Source of the DNA: Oceanococcus sp964629015
Lineage (GTDB): Bacteria > Pseudomonadota > Gammaproteobacteria > Nevskiales > Oceanococcaceae
Reading direction: 5' to 3'
Assembly: GCA_964629015.1 (NCBI GenBank)
Contig: CAZVMN010000006.1
Span: 62,001-126,000, forward strand
DNA: 64,000 bases
Both the position numbers and the translations under genes were made by a program. This document shows, one piece after another, positions 45,463-54,132 of the stretch (within the stretch, counting starts at the first letter, position 1; every line of letters starts with the position of its first letter). The notes beneath the pieces are model-generated. The model did not search any database. It worked only from the letters and a program-made list of their open reading frames with translations, and was not told the DNA's origin.

Positions 45463-45483
45463 TTTGTCTAGACAGTTGTATAT
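45456..45483. promoter_or_regulatory. 28-bp palindromic operator
   Basis: Arms ATATACA and TGTATAT flank a perfect central palindrome TGTCTAGACA, with only the two dinucleotides between arm and core unpaired. In all 24 of 28 positions are symmetric. The dyad length suits a TetR dimer pair. It overlaps the -10 of the reductase-desaturase promoter and lies 35 nt after the TetR gene. Confidence 0.8.
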
Positions 45484-45541
45484 TTACTCTGCCATACTGT
45501 GGCGCATCGCTCACACAACCGCGCTCTGTGCGGCTGCCCGT

Positions 45542-46645
45542 ATGACTGCAATCTCCACTGCCGCGCAGACGGCCTGGACCGAAAAGCTCTACCGCTCCGG
45601 CTGGCTTGATGGTCCTGCACTCAATTTCTTCCTCGAAGAGCTCAACCCCGCCTGGTCGTTGTTACAACCTGCGGTCAAGGTGCGTCAGATCATTGAGGAA
45701 ACCCATGACACACGCAGCTTCGTGCTCAAGCCTGGCTGGGGCTTCGGTCAGTTCCAGCCCGGACAGCATGTCGGCGTCAGCGTGGAGATCAATGGTCGTC
45801 AGCATGAGCGGCGCTATTCCATCTCCAGCTCACCGGGCGCGCGCGCGCGCGGGCTGATCACCATCACGGTGAAACGCGAACCGAACGGCAAGGTGTCCAA
45901 CCACCTGCACGACAACATCAAAGTGGGTGACCGCATCCGTCTGACCCGGCCTCAAGGTGAGTTCGTCCTGCCCCAGCCAATACCGGAAAAATTGCTGCTC
46001 ATCGCAGCCGGTAGCGGCATCACGCCTCTGATGTCTCAGCTGCGCAGCCTGCTCGCCAACGGATACGCTGGCGACATCGTCCTGCTCAACTATGTGCGCA
46101 GCCAGGATGACCGCATCTTCGGCGACGCCCTGGATGAGCTGAGCGCGCAGTATCCCCAACTCCGGGTGGATTGGTGTCTGGAACGTGAGAATCAGGAGCG
46201 CTTCAGTGCGGAGCAGCTGCAGCAGCGAGTCCCTGACTACGCGCAGCGCTTTGCAATGCTGTGCGGACCCGCAGGGTTCATGCAGGCTGTGCGACAGCAT
46301 TGGCACGCCCACAATCTCGATGCTCAATTGCGCTTCGAGTATTTCGGCAGCCCCCAGCCGCTTCAAACCCCCGACAAGGCCGCGGGCGTGGCCGCCCATA
46401 TCGTGCTCAACCGCAGCGGCCGAAGTATTGATGCCAGCGCCGGACAAGCCGCTTTGCTGGCCCTGGAAGCGGCCGGGGAAAAACCCGCCTATGGCTGCCG
46501 CATGGGCATCTGCCAAAGCTGCCGCTGCCGCAAGATCAGCGGGCCGGTTCGCAATCTGCTGACCGGCGCCGTTTCCCACGAACCCAATGAAGAGATTCAG
46601 CTGTGCATTTCCGCAGCTGAAGACGACGTCGTCCTGGATTACTAA
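45542..46645 (+). CDS. Ferredoxin reductase with C-terminal [2Fe-2S] domain (DesC-like)
   Basis: A 367-residue electron-transfer protein. The FAD domain contains RRYSISSSP (residues about 80-90); the NAD(P)H domain contains LLIAAGSGITPLMSQLRSLL and MLCGPAGFM. A plant-type [2Fe-2S] ferredoxin domain closes it, with cysteines in YGCRMGICQSCRC and a distal QLCIS. It passes electrons from NAD(P)H to a partner oxygenase, here surely the desaturase encoded 1 nt downstream, like DesC with DesB of Pseudomonas. The frame extends back to 45464 but crosses the operator; ATG 45542 gives the family-like N-terminus, though without a clear ribosome site. Confidence 0.9.
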   Translation: MTAISTAAQTAWTEKLYRSGWLDGPALNFFLEELNPAWSLLQPAVKVRQIIEETHDTRSFVLKPGWGFGQFQPGQHVGVSVEINGRQHERRYSISSSPGARARGLITITVKREPNGKVSNHLHDNIKVGDRIRLTRPQGEFVLPQPIPEKLLLIAAGSGITPLMSQLRSLLANGYAGDIVLLNYVRSQDDRIFGDALDELSAQYPQLRVDWCLERENQERFSAEQLQQRVPDYAQRFAMLCGPAGFMQAVRQHWHAHNLDAQLRFEYFGSPQPLQTPDKAAGVAAHIVLNRSGRSIDASAGQAALLALEAAGEKPAYGCRMGICQSCRCRKISGPVRNLLTGAVSHEPNEEIQLCISAAEDDVVLDY

Positions 46646-46646
46646 G

Positions 46647-47735
46647 ATGCGCAAATCTCACCCCAGCCGTGCACTGACACCGCAGGAACAAGACGCCCTG
46701 GCCGCCGAACTGGATGCGCTGCGCGACAGCGTGCTTGCCGACATTGGCGAGCGTGACGCCCGTTACATCCGGCGCATTGTGCGCATCTCGCGCTATTCCG
46801 CGCTGTTCGGGCGTACCGCTTTGATGTTCGGATTTGTGCCGCTGCTGTGGCCACTCGCGGTGCTCGCCTTGGGCGTGTCCAAGATCCTGGAAAATATGGA
46901 GATTGGCCATAACGTGATGCACGGCCAGTACGACTGGATGAATGACCCCCGACTCAATTCGCAGAACTATGAGTGGGACAATGTGGGCACCAGCGACAAC
47001 TGGCGCAAAACCCACAATTTCAAACATCACACCTACACCAACATCCTCGGTCTGGATGATGACCTGGGTTACGACATCACCCGCATCACCGAGGCGCAGC
47101 GCTGGAACCCGGGTTATCTGCTGCAACCGGCGTACAACGTGGTCTTCGCACTGCTGTTCCAATGGGGCGTGGCCCTGCAGGACATGAAACTCGGCCGCTA
47201 CGTGCTCGGGCGTCGGCCCGTGTCCGAGATGATCGCCAAGTTTCGCCCGATCATGCGCAAAACCGGCTTTCAGTTGTTTAAGGACTATGTGTTCTTCCCG
47301 CTGATCGCCGGCCCCAATCTACTCGCTGTGCTGCTGGGCAATTTGATTGCCAATGGGCTGCGCAACATCTGGACCTACAGCATCATTCACTGTGGCCACT
47401 TCCCGGCCGGCGTGCGCGTCTACAGCCGCGCTGAATGCAAGAATGAAAGCCGCGGTCATTGGTATGCGCGCCAGATGAACGGCTCCGCCAACATTGAAGG
47501 CAGCCGCTTGCTGTACATCATGAGCGGTCACCTCAGCCATCAGATCGAGCATCATCTGTTCCCGGATATTCCCGCCCATCGCTATCCGGAAATGGCGCCG
47601 AAAGTGCGCGCGATCTGCGAAAAATATGGCCAGCACTATGTCAGCGGATCCTTTGCGCGACAGTTTGGCAGTGTGATCGGCAAGTTCTTTGTGTACGCGC
47701 TGCCGAATCTGCAAGGGCGCGCGAAAACGGCCTGA
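46647..47735 (+). CDS. Membrane fatty-acid desaturase (DesB-like)
   Basis: A 362-residue di-iron desaturase. The three histidine boxes are GHNVMH (H88, H92), HNFKHH (H123, H127, H128) and HQIEHH (H298, H302, H303). Hydrophobic stretches near residues 55-80, 160-180 and 212-240 give the usual membrane hairpins. The HxxxH, HxxxHH and HxxxHH order is that of acyl-CoA or acyl-lipid desaturases, and the reductase-desaturase pairing matches the desCB delta-9 system. The position of the double bond cannot be told from sequence. Probably repressed by the TetR protein through the palindrome. Confidence 0.92.
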   Translation: MRKSHPSRALTPQEQDALAAELDALRDSVLADIGERDARYIRRIVRISRYSALFGRTALMFGFVPLLWPLAVLALGVSKILENMEIGHNVMHGQYDWMNDPRLNSQNYEWDNVGTSDNWRKTHNFKHHTYTNILGLDDDLGYDITRITEAQRWNPGYLLQPAYNVVFALLFQWGVALQDMKLGRYVLGRRPVSEMIAKFRPIMRKTGFQLFKDYVFFPLIAGPNLLAVLLGNLIANGLRNIWTYSIIHCGHFPAGVRVYSRAECKNESRGHWYARQMNGSANIEGSRLLYIMSGHLSHQIEHHLFPDIPAHRYPEMAPKVRAICEKYGQHYVSGSFARQFGSVIGKFFVYALPNLQGRAKTA

Positions 47736-47773
47736 GCCCGGGCACATGACGCGCGTGATTGGCCCATTGATCC

Positions 47774-48616
47774 ATGACTGCTTATCATAGGCAGATGCCA
47801 CAATTCCGGAAATCACGCAGCGACCGCAACAGCCGTCGCGCGGACCCGCAACACGAATACACCATCGACGAGTTAGCCTGGACCGTCGGTGCCACCGTGC
47901 GCAACGTGCGTGCCTATCAGGAGCGTGGCTTGCTGCCCGCGCCAGAAAAACGCGGACGCACGGGAATCTATACCGATGCGCATTTGGCGCGTCTGCGTAT
48001 GATCCAGCGCCTGCTGGATCGCGGCTACACACTCAACAGTATTGGCGAGTTGCTGCAGGCCTGGCAGCAAGGGCGTGAATTGTCCGACCTGCTCGGCCTG
48101 GAAGATGCGGTGACGCGCCCATTTGTGGAAGAGATTCCCGACTACGCGACGCTGGCTGAACTCACCGCCCGCTTCAAAACGTTTTCACCCAGCCTGATCA
48201 AACAGGCCACCGACCTGGGCTTGTTGATTCCCGAAGGCCGCAACCGCTATCGCATCACCAGCCCGCGCCTGCTGCAAGCTGGCGAGGAACTCAGCGCCAT
48301 CGGTATTCCAACCAGCAAGCTGTTCGACATCATCGGACGCCTGCGCAACAACGTTGAACTGGTGGCTGAACTGCTGGTGCAACTGGTCGCAGAATATGTG
48401 TTCGATCGCCACTGGAAAGACACACTGCCGCCCAAGGAAGACGTCTCCAAGCTGGCCGATGTGATCTGGCGTCTGCGTCCGTTGGTCGACATGGCGGTGC
48501 AACCCGAAGTGGCCCGCGCCATGGAGCGCGCGCTGGAGAAGATCCTCGGAGATCGCCTCGAACTGATCCTCAAGCACCTCAACGAAGAAAAAGAAACGCT
48601 GCCGCTGAGTGACTAA
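47774..48616 (+). CDS. MerR-family regulator with a second MerR-like unit
   Basis: A 280-residue regulator. The first MerR winged-helix unit is at about residues 25-95: EYTIDELAWTVGATVRNVRA, YQERGLLP, then TDAHLARLRMIQRLLDRGYT and LNSIGELL. A second, weaker copy of the same layout appears at about 125-190 (SLIKQATDLGLLIPEGRN, YRITSPRLLQAGEELSAIGI). The C-terminus is a helical region of unknown ligand. It stands 38 nt after the desaturase and could be co-transcribed with it. A second ATG at 47795 is an alternative start. Confidence 0.85.
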   Translation: MTAYHRQMPQFRKSRSDRNSRRADPQHEYTIDELAWTVGATVRNVRAYQERGLLPAPEKRGRTGIYTDAHLARLRMIQRLLDRGYTLNSIGELLQAWQQGRELSDLLGLEDAVTRPFVEEIPDYATLAELTARFKTFSPSLIKQATDLGLLIPEGRNRYRITSPRLLQAGEELSAIGIPTSKLFDIIGRLRNNVELVAELLVQLVAEYVFDRHWKDTLPPKEDVSKLADVIWRLRPLVDMAVQPEVARAMERALEKILGDRLELILKHLNEEKETLPLSD

Positions 48617-48622
48617 CGCCAG

Positions 48623-50332
48623 CTAGGAGTCTGTCTGCCCGCGAACAATCAACTGCACGCTGGGCGGATCAAAATAGTCGTTGATGTCGAGTTGGTAGAC
48701 CAGCCGTACCCGCGCTGCCTCAAGCCGCTCGTCGACCCCAAAGGCGATCGCATCCCAAGTCTGAGTGCTGTCTGGCAAGGCCAAGCGCAGTTTCAAATGT
48801 CCACTGCCGACCACGCGCTGATGACGGACCTCGAACTCGTTGTCGAACACCGGGTCTTCAAAGCCCTGCCCCCACGGCCCTGCACCGCGCAGCGCCAGCA
48901 CGGTCTCCAGGTTCAGACTTTGTTCGTCCAGCTCACCATCACTCAGCCACATCGCTTGCAGCAAAGCCGGCTCGAGCATGTCCTCACACACGGCCAGGAA
49001 GGCTTGGGAAAAGGCGTCCAGATCAGATTTGCGGATGCTCAATCCTGCCGCCATCGCGTGACCACCGAACTTCTCGATGAGTCCCGGATGACGGGCATCC
49101 AACAAGGCCAACGCATCGCGCAGATGAAAACCCGAGATCGAGCGCCCTGAGCCTTTGAGCTGCCCATCAGCCGCGTCGGCAAAGGCAATCACCGGACGGT
49201 GGTAACGCTCTTTGACCTGCGAAGCGATAAGACCCACCACGCCCTCATGCCAGCTGGCCTCGTGCAGACACAAAGCGCAGGCATCACTCGCATCAATCTC
49301 AACCTGCGCGATCGCTGTGTCCTGCATATCGGCCTGCATTGCCCGGCGCTGCTGATTGATCTGGTCGAGCTGCTGAGCCAGCGGGCGTGCCTGTGTCAGA
49401 GATTCGGCCAGCAAACAGGCGATCCCCTGATTCATGTGCTCCAAACGCCCAGCGGCATTGATCCGTGGGCCCAATGCAAAACCCAGATCTGTGGCTTGCA
49501 GATCGAGCGCTTTGCGCCCGGAAACCTCGATCAGCGCAGCCAGCCCCGGGCGCGCGCGACCGGCCCTCATACGCGCCAGCCCCTGCTCAACCAAGCGCCT
49601 GTTGTTGCTATCAAGAACCACCAGATCAGCAACCGTTCCCAAGGCCACCAGATCCAGGTGATTGGCCAAATTTGGCGCAGCGATGCCTTGCTGCTCAAAG
49701 TAACCGCGCTCTTGCAAGGCGTGGCGCAAAGCTGCGAGCACGTAGAACATGACGCCGACGCCAGCCAGCGCTTTGGAGGCAAAGTCGCAGCCGGGTTGAT
49801 TCGGGTTCACGATCGCGTTGGCGGCGGGCAGTGACTCACCCGGCAAATGATGATCAGTGACCACCACGACCACGGCGTTGTCGCGCAGATGAGCAACCCC
49901 CTCGACACTGCTGATGCCATTGTCCACCGTGACAACCACGTCGGGCGCGTGCGTCAACGCCATCTTTGCCAATGCAGGCGACAGGCCATAGCCCAGCTTG
50001 ACCCGATCCGGCACCAGATAGTCGACCTGAGAGGCGCCCATCTCGCGTAACACCGAGATGGCCAATGCCGTACCCGTTGCCCCGTCGGCATCGTAATCGC
50101 CGACTATCAGTATTCGCTGATTGTGGGTCAGGGCTTCAGCAATGCAGCTTGCCGCGTCATCGATGCCCTTGAGATCGCGCCATGAGAGCAGCCCGGCAAG
50201 ACCGAGATCACTCTCCTCCTCACGCAAACCGCGATGACTGAGCACCCGACGCAAAACCGGGTGCGCAACGCTGTCGAGCGGCGGCGCCTTGGCACTGCGC
50301 CGGCTCAGCACTCGGCTGGCCAGTGCCGTCAT
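48623..50332 (-). CDS. recJ: Single-strand-specific 5'-3' exonuclease RecJ
   Basis: Exonuclease of the DHH family used in RecFOR recombination and mismatch repair. The 569 residues show motif I DYDADGATGTA (D79, D81, D83) and motif III VTDHHLPGE (D160, H161, H162). The DHHA1 signature GGHAMAAGLSI with the preceding SGRSISGFHLRDAL, and the C-terminal OB fold, are also present. RecO of the same pathway is encoded at 9331-10032. It follows thrC by 9 nt on the same strand. Confidence 0.96.
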   Translation of the reverse strand: MTALASRVLSRRSAKAPPLDSVAHPVLRRVLSHRGLREEESDLGLAGLLSWRDLKGIDDAASCIAEALTHNQRILIVGDYDADGATGTALAISVLREMGASQVDYLVPDRVKLGYGLSPALAKMALTHAPDVVVTVDNGISSVEGVAHLRDNAVVVVVTDHHLPGESLPAANAIVNPNQPGCDFASKALAGVGVMFYVLAALRHALQERGYFEQQGIAAPNLANHLDLVALGTVADLVVLDSNNRRLVEQGLARMRAGRARPGLAALIEVSGRKALDLQATDLGFALGPRINAAGRLEHMNQGIACLLAESLTQARPLAQQLDQINQQRRAMQADMQDTAIAQVEIDASDACALCLHEASWHEGVVGLIASQVKERYHRPVIAFADAADGQLKGSGRSISGFHLRDALALLDARHPGLIEKFGGHAMAAGLSIRKSDLDAFSQAFLAVCEDMLEPALLQAMWLSDGELDEQSLNLETVLALRGAGPWGQGFEDPVFDNEFEVRHQRVVGSGHLKLRLALPDSTQTWDAIAFGVDERLEAARVRLVYQLDINDYFDPPSVQLIVRGQTDS

Positions 50333-50341
50333 GATTGCGGC

Positions 50342-51481
50342 TTAAAGCCCCTGAACCAGGGCGTCTTCCACTGCCTGCCGCGTGGCATCGACAGTGACCG
50401 GCTCAGCGGTGGCTTGCTTGATCGCGACATCCGGGTCCTTCAAACCATGGCCAGTCAGCGTGCACACAATGCGACTTCCGGGCTTGATCTTACCGCTGGC
50501 GATGTCGCGCAACGCACCGGCCAAAGAGCTGGCCGAGGCGGGCTCACAAAACACCCCTTCGCGCTCCGCCAAAAGCTTCTGCGCGGCCAGAATGTCGACA
50601 TCCTCAATCGCGTCGAAGTGACCACCCGATTCGCGCACTGCAGTTTCCGCATGAGCCCAGCTCTGCGGATTGCCAATGCGAATGGCCGTTGCCACGGTTT
50701 CCGGATTCTTCACCGGCGCACCTGCGATGAACGGCGCGGCACCGGCAGCCTGAAACCCGCACATCACGGGCAGATTGTCGGTCACCGCTTCACGAAGATA
50801 GCTGAAGCTGGCCGGTGCGATCGGGGTTTCCCCGGCGCGCGGCGTCGCCATTTCCCGGTAGCCCATCCAGTACGCCGAGATATTGCCCGCATTACCGACC
50901 GGCAGGCAGTGATAGTCGGGCGCATCACCCAGCGCCTCGACAATCTCGAAAGACGCGGTTTTCTGGCCCTGCAAGCGATACGGATTGACCGAGTTCACCA
51001 CCGTCACCGGCAGGGTTTCAGCCACCTCTTTGACCAGCTGCATACCGTCATCGAAATTCCCTCGAATCTGGATCACCGAACAACCGTGGATTGCGGTCTG
51101 GGAAAACTTGCCCATCGCAATCTTGCCTTCGGGAATCAGCACGAACGCGGTCATACCCGCGCGCGCCGCATAGGCGGCCGCCGCAGCGGATGTATTGCCC
51201 GTGGATGCACAAATGATCGCTTTGCTGCCCTCGGCATGCGCTTGCGTCACCGCCATGGTCATGCCGCGATCTTTAAACGAGCCGGTCGGATTCAAACCTT
51301 CGTATTTGACGTAGATTTCGCCGGTAAAGCCCACATCCCCCGGGATATTGCGCAACTTAATCAGAGGCGTCGCCCCCTCACCCAAACTGATCGCTTCAGC
51401 ACCGGGCGCGACCGGCAGACGATCGCGATAACGATCAACCAGTCCGGTGTAGAGGGTATTGCCGTTCATTACTCTGTTCAT
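50342..51481 (-). CDS. thrC: Threonine synthase
   Basis: PLP enzyme converting O-phosphohomoserine to threonine. The 379 residues carry the Schiff-base lysine in GSFKDRGMTMAV, the serine/threonine loop CASTGNTSAAAAAYAAR, and the phosphate-binding PVGNAGNISAYW. The ATG overlaps the stop of hom (ATGA); a second ATG lies four codons on. Hom-thrC coupling is the usual gammaproteobacterial order when thrB is elsewhere. No thrB is in the window. Confidence 0.96.
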   Translation of the reverse strand: MNRVMNGNTLYTGLVDRYRDRLPVAPGAEAISLGEGATPLIKLRNIPGDVGFTGEIYVKYEGLNPTGSFKDRGMTMAVTQAHAEGSKAIICASTGNTSAAAAAYAARAGMTAFVLIPEGKIAMGKFSQTAIHGCSVIQIRGNFDDGMQLVKEVAETLPVTVVNSVNPYRLQGQKTASFEIVEALGDAPDYHCLPVGNAGNISAYWMGYREMATPRAGETPIAPASFSYLREAVTDNLPVMCGFQAAGAAPFIAGAPVKNPETVATAIRIGNPQSWAHAETAVRESGGHFDAIEDVDILAAQKLLAEREGVFCEPASASSLAGALRDIASGKIKPGSRIVCTLTGHGLKDPDVAIKQATAEPVTVDATRQAVEDALVQGL

Positions 51482-52752
51482 TCGCTCAAATGCTCCAGGC
51501 GCATCTGCACGATGCTGCCGTGTACTGCGTCACAGGCTTCCAGTTCGTCCATCGCTTGCTTGATCGCACCGGTGCTGACCTCATGCGTGATCAACACAAC
51601 TTCCGCCTGCCCGTGCGTCGATTCCTTCTGCACCATGGCTTCGATACTGATATCCAACCCCGCCAGAATCCCGCTGATGGTTTTCATCACGCCAGACTGA
51701 TCGGTAACCCGCATACGCAGGTAGTGTGCGCTGACCACCTCGGATTGCGGCACGAACGTGACTTCACGCGCCATTGCAGGAGGCGCAACGGCATGTCCCC
51801 GGGCGACGTCGACGATGTCAGCGACCACCGCAGATGCGGTTGCCAGCGCGCCAGCGCCAGGGCCGTAAAAGCCCGTGGTACCCACCGCGTTGCCGCTGAT
51901 AGATACCCCGTTCATAACCCCATCCACCTTGGCCACAAAAGCGCCTTTGGGCACAAGCGTCGGCTCTACGCGCAATTCGACACCGGCATCGCTGCGTCGC
52001 GCCACGGCGAGATGCTTGATGCGATAGCCCAAATCACGAGCGTAGGTGATGTCTTCCAAGCTGACCTTGCCCACGCCAATGGTGTGCAGCTGATCCGTCG
52101 CCAAGGGAATATCGAAAGCCAGGGTGGCCAGAATGGCCAGCTTGTGCCCGGCATCAATCCCTTCCACATCGAAGGTCGGATCGGCTTCGGCATAGCCTTT
52201 GGCTTGCGCTTCCGCCAAGACTTCGGCGAAGTCAGCGCCATCGGCTTCCATGCGACTCAAGATGAAATTGGTGGTGCCGTTGATGATGCCGGCGATCTCG
52301 TCGATGCGGTTGCCAACCAGGCCTTCGCGCAGCGCTTTGATGATCGGAATCCCGCCTGCGACCGCCGCTTCAAAAGCGACCACCTGCCCATGTTGTTGTG
52401 CGTACTCGAATATTTCCTTGCCGTGCTCGGCAATCAGAGCTTTGTTGGCGGTGACCACGGATTTGCCATTGGCCAGAGCCGCCAAAACCAACTCGCGTGC
52501 GCGACCGATGCCACCCATCAACTCGACGACCACATCAATGCGCGGATCGGCGACCAGGGCGTCGGCATCAGTGTCCACCTCAATGCCGCTCAGATCGCAA
52601 TCGCGCGGCAAGGCCGGGTCACGCACCGCGGCGCGCACGATGTCGATAGGACGACCCGCTCGGCTTGTGATGTCGTCGATATTGTCGCGCAGCACCTTGA
52701 CCGTGCCCGCGCCCACAGTTCCCAGGCCCAGCAGGCCGATTTTCAAACTCAT
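51478..52752 (-). CDS. hom: Homoserine dehydrogenase
   Basis: NAD(P)H-dependent reduction of aspartate semialdehyde to homoserine. In 424 residues the dinucleotide site is GLLGLGTVGAGTVKVL. The catalytic region includes AAVAGGIPIIKALREGL, NGTTNFILSRM and EADPTFDVEGIDAGHKLAIL. A C-terminal ACT domain (RMRVTDQSGVMKTISGILA) suggests feedback control by threonine, as known for this family. It follows alaC by 8 nt and is coupled to thrC. Confidence 0.97.
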   Translation of the reverse strand: MSLKIGLLGLGTVGAGTVKVLRDNIDDITSRAGRPIDIVRAAVRDPALPRDCDLSGIEVDTDADALVADPRIDVVVELMGGIGRARELVLAALANGKSVVTANKALIAEHGKEIFEYAQQHGQVVAFEAAVAGGIPIIKALREGLVGNRIDEIAGIINGTTNFILSRMEADGADFAEVLAEAQAKGYAEADPTFDVEGIDAGHKLAILATLAFDIPLATDQLHTIGVGKVSLEDITYARDLGYRIKHLAVARRSDAGVELRVEPTLVPKGAFVAKVDGVMNGVSISGNAVGTTGFYGPGAGALATASAVVADIVDVARGHAVAPPAMAREVTFVPQSEVVSAHYLRMRVTDQSGVMKTISGILAGLDISIEAMVQKESTHGQAEVVLITHEVSTGAIKQAMDELEACDAVHGSIVQMRLEHLSE

Positions 52753-52760
52753 TGAATCCC

Positions 52761-53942
52761 TTATCCCGCTCGTTCCATCATCCGCCGCATGCCCCGAAGA
52801 GCCTGCCGCGTGCGGTGTTCATTCTCGATCAGCGCGATGCGCACATAGTCATCGCCGTGGTGCCCGAAACCCACGCCGGGCGAAACAGCAACCTTGGCTT
52901 CCGCCAGCAGGCGCTTGGAAAATTCCAGCGAACCCTCCGCCTTGAACGGTTCCGGAATCGGTGCCCAGACGAACATCGTCGCCTTGGGCTTGGTGACCTG
53001 CCAACCCATCGCGTTCATGCCATCACACAGCACGTCACGACGCTTCTCGTACATATTGCAGATCTCGGTCACGCAGTCCTGCGGACCATTCAAAGCGGCA
53101 ATGGAGGCCACTTGAATCGGCGTAAAAGTGCCGTAATCCAGGTACGACTTGATACGACCCAGCGCAGCGATGATGGTCGGATTGCCGCACATAAAGCCCA
53201 CACGCCAACCCGGCATGTTGTAGGTCTTGGACAGCGAATACGACTCGACCGCCACATCCTTGGCGCCGGGCACCTGCAGTATCGACGGCGCTTTGTAACC
53301 GTCAAAGCACAACTCCGCATACGCCAAGTCCTGGACGATCCACAGACCATATTCCTTGGCGACCTCAACCACCCGTTCAAAAAACGCCAGGTCGACGCAA
53401 TCCGCAGTCGGGTTGGACGGGAAGTTGAGCAGCATCATCTTCGGTGCCGGCCACGACTCGCGAATCGCGTTTTCCAGCTCGTGGAAGAAATCGCCACCCG
53501 GCACCATCTTCACATGGCGTACATCGGCGCCGGCGATAACCACGCCATACGGATGGATCGGGTACGCCGGATTGGGCACCAGCACCACATCGCCCGGCCC
53601 CAAGGTGGCCAGCGCCAGATGAGCCAGACCTTCCTTGGAACCGATGGTGACGATGGCTTCAGACTCAGGGTCCAGATCGACATCGTATTTGCGCTTATAC
53701 CAGTCGCAGATGGCCTTGCGCAGCCTCGGAATCCCGCGGCTCACCGAATAGCGGTGGGTATCGCCACGCTGCGCGGTCTCAACCAATTTGTCGACGATAT
53801 GCTGCGGCGTTGGTTGGTCCGGATTGCCCATGCTCATATCGACAATATCCTCGCCACGCGCTCGTGCCGCCTTCTTCAAATCGCCGACGACGTTGAAGGT
53901 ATAGGGCGGTAAGCGCTCGATGCGTTGGAATTTGTCTTGCAT
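52761..53942 (-). CDS. alaC: Glutamate-pyruvate aminotransferase AlaC-type
   Basis: Class I PLP aminotransferase of 393 residues. Landmarks are DMSMGNPDQPTPQHIVDKLV, RYSVSRGIPRLRKAICDWYK, NPAYPIHPYGVVIAGADV, NFPSNPTA, and the PLP lysine in SYSLSKTYNMPGWRVGFM. This pattern is that of AlaC-type alanine transaminases rather than AspC or DapC. ATG 53942 gives the family N-terminus (MQDKFQRIERLPPYTFNV). An upstream in-frame start at 53960 is possible. Co-directional with hom-thrC, as often seen in this lineage. Confidence 0.93.
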   Translation of the reverse strand: MQDKFQRIERLPPYTFNVVGDLKKAARARGEDIVDMSMGNPDQPTPQHIVDKLVETAQRGDTHRYSVSRGIPRLRKAICDWYKRKYDVDLDPESEAIVTIGSKEGLAHLALATLGPGDVVLVPNPAYPIHPYGVVIAGADVRHVKMVPGGDFFHELENAIRESWPAPKMMLLNFPSNPTADCVDLAFFERVVEVAKEYGLWIVQDLAYAELCFDGYKAPSILQVPGAKDVAVESYSLSKTYNMPGWRVGFMCGNPTIIAALGRIKSYLDYGTFTPIQVASIAALNGPQDCVTEICNMYEKRRDVLCDGMNAMGWQVTKPKATMFVWAPIPEPFKAEGSLEFSKRLLAEAKVAVSPGVGFGHHGDDYVRIALIENEHRTRQALRGMRRMMERAG

Positions 53943-54132
53943 TGCAGCAATCGTGGGCAAAGGGGCCGGATTTTATCTTGCGGGGGCGCTCGCGGCTAGG
54001 GTCGCGTGATTCGTGGTCAGCGCTGGCAGCACGCAACCTAGGCCCAGTGTGCGCCCACGCCGTGAGCGCGCCTGAATGATGCATCGCGTGGCAGCTTCAG
54101 AATTCGCGTGCCGCGCAGACGCAGTCGCCGCA

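Noticed and set aside
31164..48616. The accessory region as a recently inserted genomic island
   Set aside because: No integrase, transposase, direct repeats or tRNA flank the region, and start-codon habits and base composition look like those of the surrounding genes.
50234..51700. A 488-codon plus-strand frame opposite thrC, and similar long frames opposite hom and alaC (51490-53912)
   Set aside because: No recognisable motifs, Arg/His-rich composition, and full overlap with well-conserved enzymes on the other strand.
53943..54132. Possible small gene or RNA in the gap between alaC and nlpD
   Set aside because: No ORF with a ribosome site, no hairpin with a T-run and no promoter pair seen; best left as plain intergenic sequence.
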